Shown here piece after piece: positions 63,613 through 64,000 of a DNA stretch of 64,000 nucleotides. How positions within the stretch are numbered: position 1 is the stretch's first letter; each line of letters opens with the position of its first letter. Both the position numbers and the translations under genes were made by a program. The stretch is taken from contig NZ_CP107928.1 of assembly GCF_036030735.1 (NCBI RefSeq), positions 7,192,001 through 7,256,000 on the forward strand. Direction: 5' to 3'. The notes beneath the pieces are model-generated. The model made no database searches, was not told the origin of the DNA, and saw only the letters and a program-made list of their open reading frames with translations. The DNA comes from Streptomyces sp. NBC_00425. GTDB lineage: Bacteria > Actinomycetota > Actinomycetes > Streptomycetales > Streptomycetaceae.

Positions 63613-64000
63613 TCAGACCAGGGCGAGGAGGTAGACGGCCGCCGAGGCCGCGGACGCGAGCGTGCGCACATGGTTCCACCGCGTCCACTCCCGCAGGTAG
63701 ACGGGCCAGTACGCGACGGCCTCCGGCGTGTCCGCCTCCTTCCGCATCAGCGTCTCGTTGCGGGGCACGTTCGCCATGACGGTCACGCCGAACGCGCCGC
63801 ACAGGTACAGCGCGCTGCCCACCAGCAGGCGCACGGTCCCGTGGTCCGGCCACAACACGAACGTCACCACGGTGATCACCGCGCACAGTGCCGCGGAGCC
63901 GAGGAACAGGACCATGAACACCGGTGTCATCGCCGAGGTGTTGATCGCGTTCATGGCCGCCACGCCCTGCGCGGGCGGCAGCGCGGCGAGCCCTCGCATC
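63613..64000 (-). CDS. DUF1772 (anthrone-oxygenase-like) membrane protein, partial
   Basis: The gene enters from the right edge; about 129 residues are visible. Hydrophobic helices and the motifs NVPRNETL and WTRWNHVRTLAS mark the DUF1772 family, which includes anthrone oxygenase-like proteins of about 160 residues. The Met at 63999 is probably internal because the family's first membrane helix should precede it. It may be transcribed with gltD, 146 bases downstream. Confidence 0.75.
   Translation of the reverse strand, partial: MRGLAALPPAQGVAAMNAINTSAMTPVFMVLFLGSAALCAVITVVTFVLWPDHGTVRLLVGSALYLCGAFGVTVMANVPRNETLMRKEADTPEAVAYWPVYLREWTRWNHVRTLASAASAAVYLLALV

Noticed and set aside
61979-63886. 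Upstream extension of gltD to base 63886
   Set aside because: The added residues have no similarity to the family; ATG at 63466 gives the normal length with a ribosome site.

Overview
The window is chromosomal DNA from a high-GC actinomycete, almost certainly a Streptomyces. The evidence is a strong third-position GC bias, many GTG starts, a very rare TTA codon, an XRE/DUF397/anti-sigma-type ATPase module, and a core order (pyruvate kinase, ANTAR regulator, polA, rpsA, coaE) that I also recall from Mycobacterium tuberculosis. Functions are read from translated sequence and motifs; no database search was possible.

Left part (1-6744): a steroid CD-ring (HIP) catabolic block matching the mycobacterial KstR2 regulon. 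It holds the end of a TetR regulator, a FadA6-type thiolase, ipdC-ipdB-ipdA-echA20 as an overlapping minus-strand operon, and two short-chain dehydrogenases on the plus strand. A palindrome resembling the KstR2 operator sits between the divergent arms. Then (6793-16869) come a DA1-like metallopeptidase with a zinc ribbon, chorismate mutase, aminopeptidase N, a coupled decarboxylase/N-monooxygenase pair of siderophore type without its usual partners, a Tat-exported 5'-nucleotidase-family enzyme and a SIMPL-domain protein.

Centre (17064-32396): pyruvate kinase; a LAGLIDADG protein with a helix-turn-helix; a tRNA with leucine anticodon CAA but a short variable loop; a PdtaR-like ANTAR response regulator; a five-gene branched-chain amino-acid ABC importer (livK-H-M-G-F, minus strand); a hotdog thioesterase; an FdhF/YdeP-type molybdopterin oxidoreductase; and polA.

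Right-centre (33073-48246): envelope and housekeeping genes. These are a DUF4184 membrane protein, a secreted lytic transglycosylase, a 44-residue SPW_0924-type peptide, DUF3068, HrpB helicase, a methyltransferase with an apparent ATC start, ribosomal protein S1 with a strong promoter and terminator, a PAC2 protein, CoaE, a TPR protein, a TTA-containing methyltransferase, DoxX and a family-5 uracil-DNA glycosylase.

Right part (48333-64000): more accessory. It holds a GntR repressor with a perfect 16-bp palindrome facing an NCS1 transporter and an Asp/Glu/hydantoin-racemase-like enzyme that lacks its first catalytic cysteine; a FUSC protein; an ABC exporter; the XRE-DUF397-ATPase module with two stacked palindromes; a MocR/PdxR regulator beside a decayed carboxymuconolactone-decarboxylase gene; an orphan glutamate synthase small subunit; and a DUF1772 protein cut by the right edge. 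No insertion sequence, CRISPR array, prophage or replication origin was seen. Several tandem minisatellites lie between genes.
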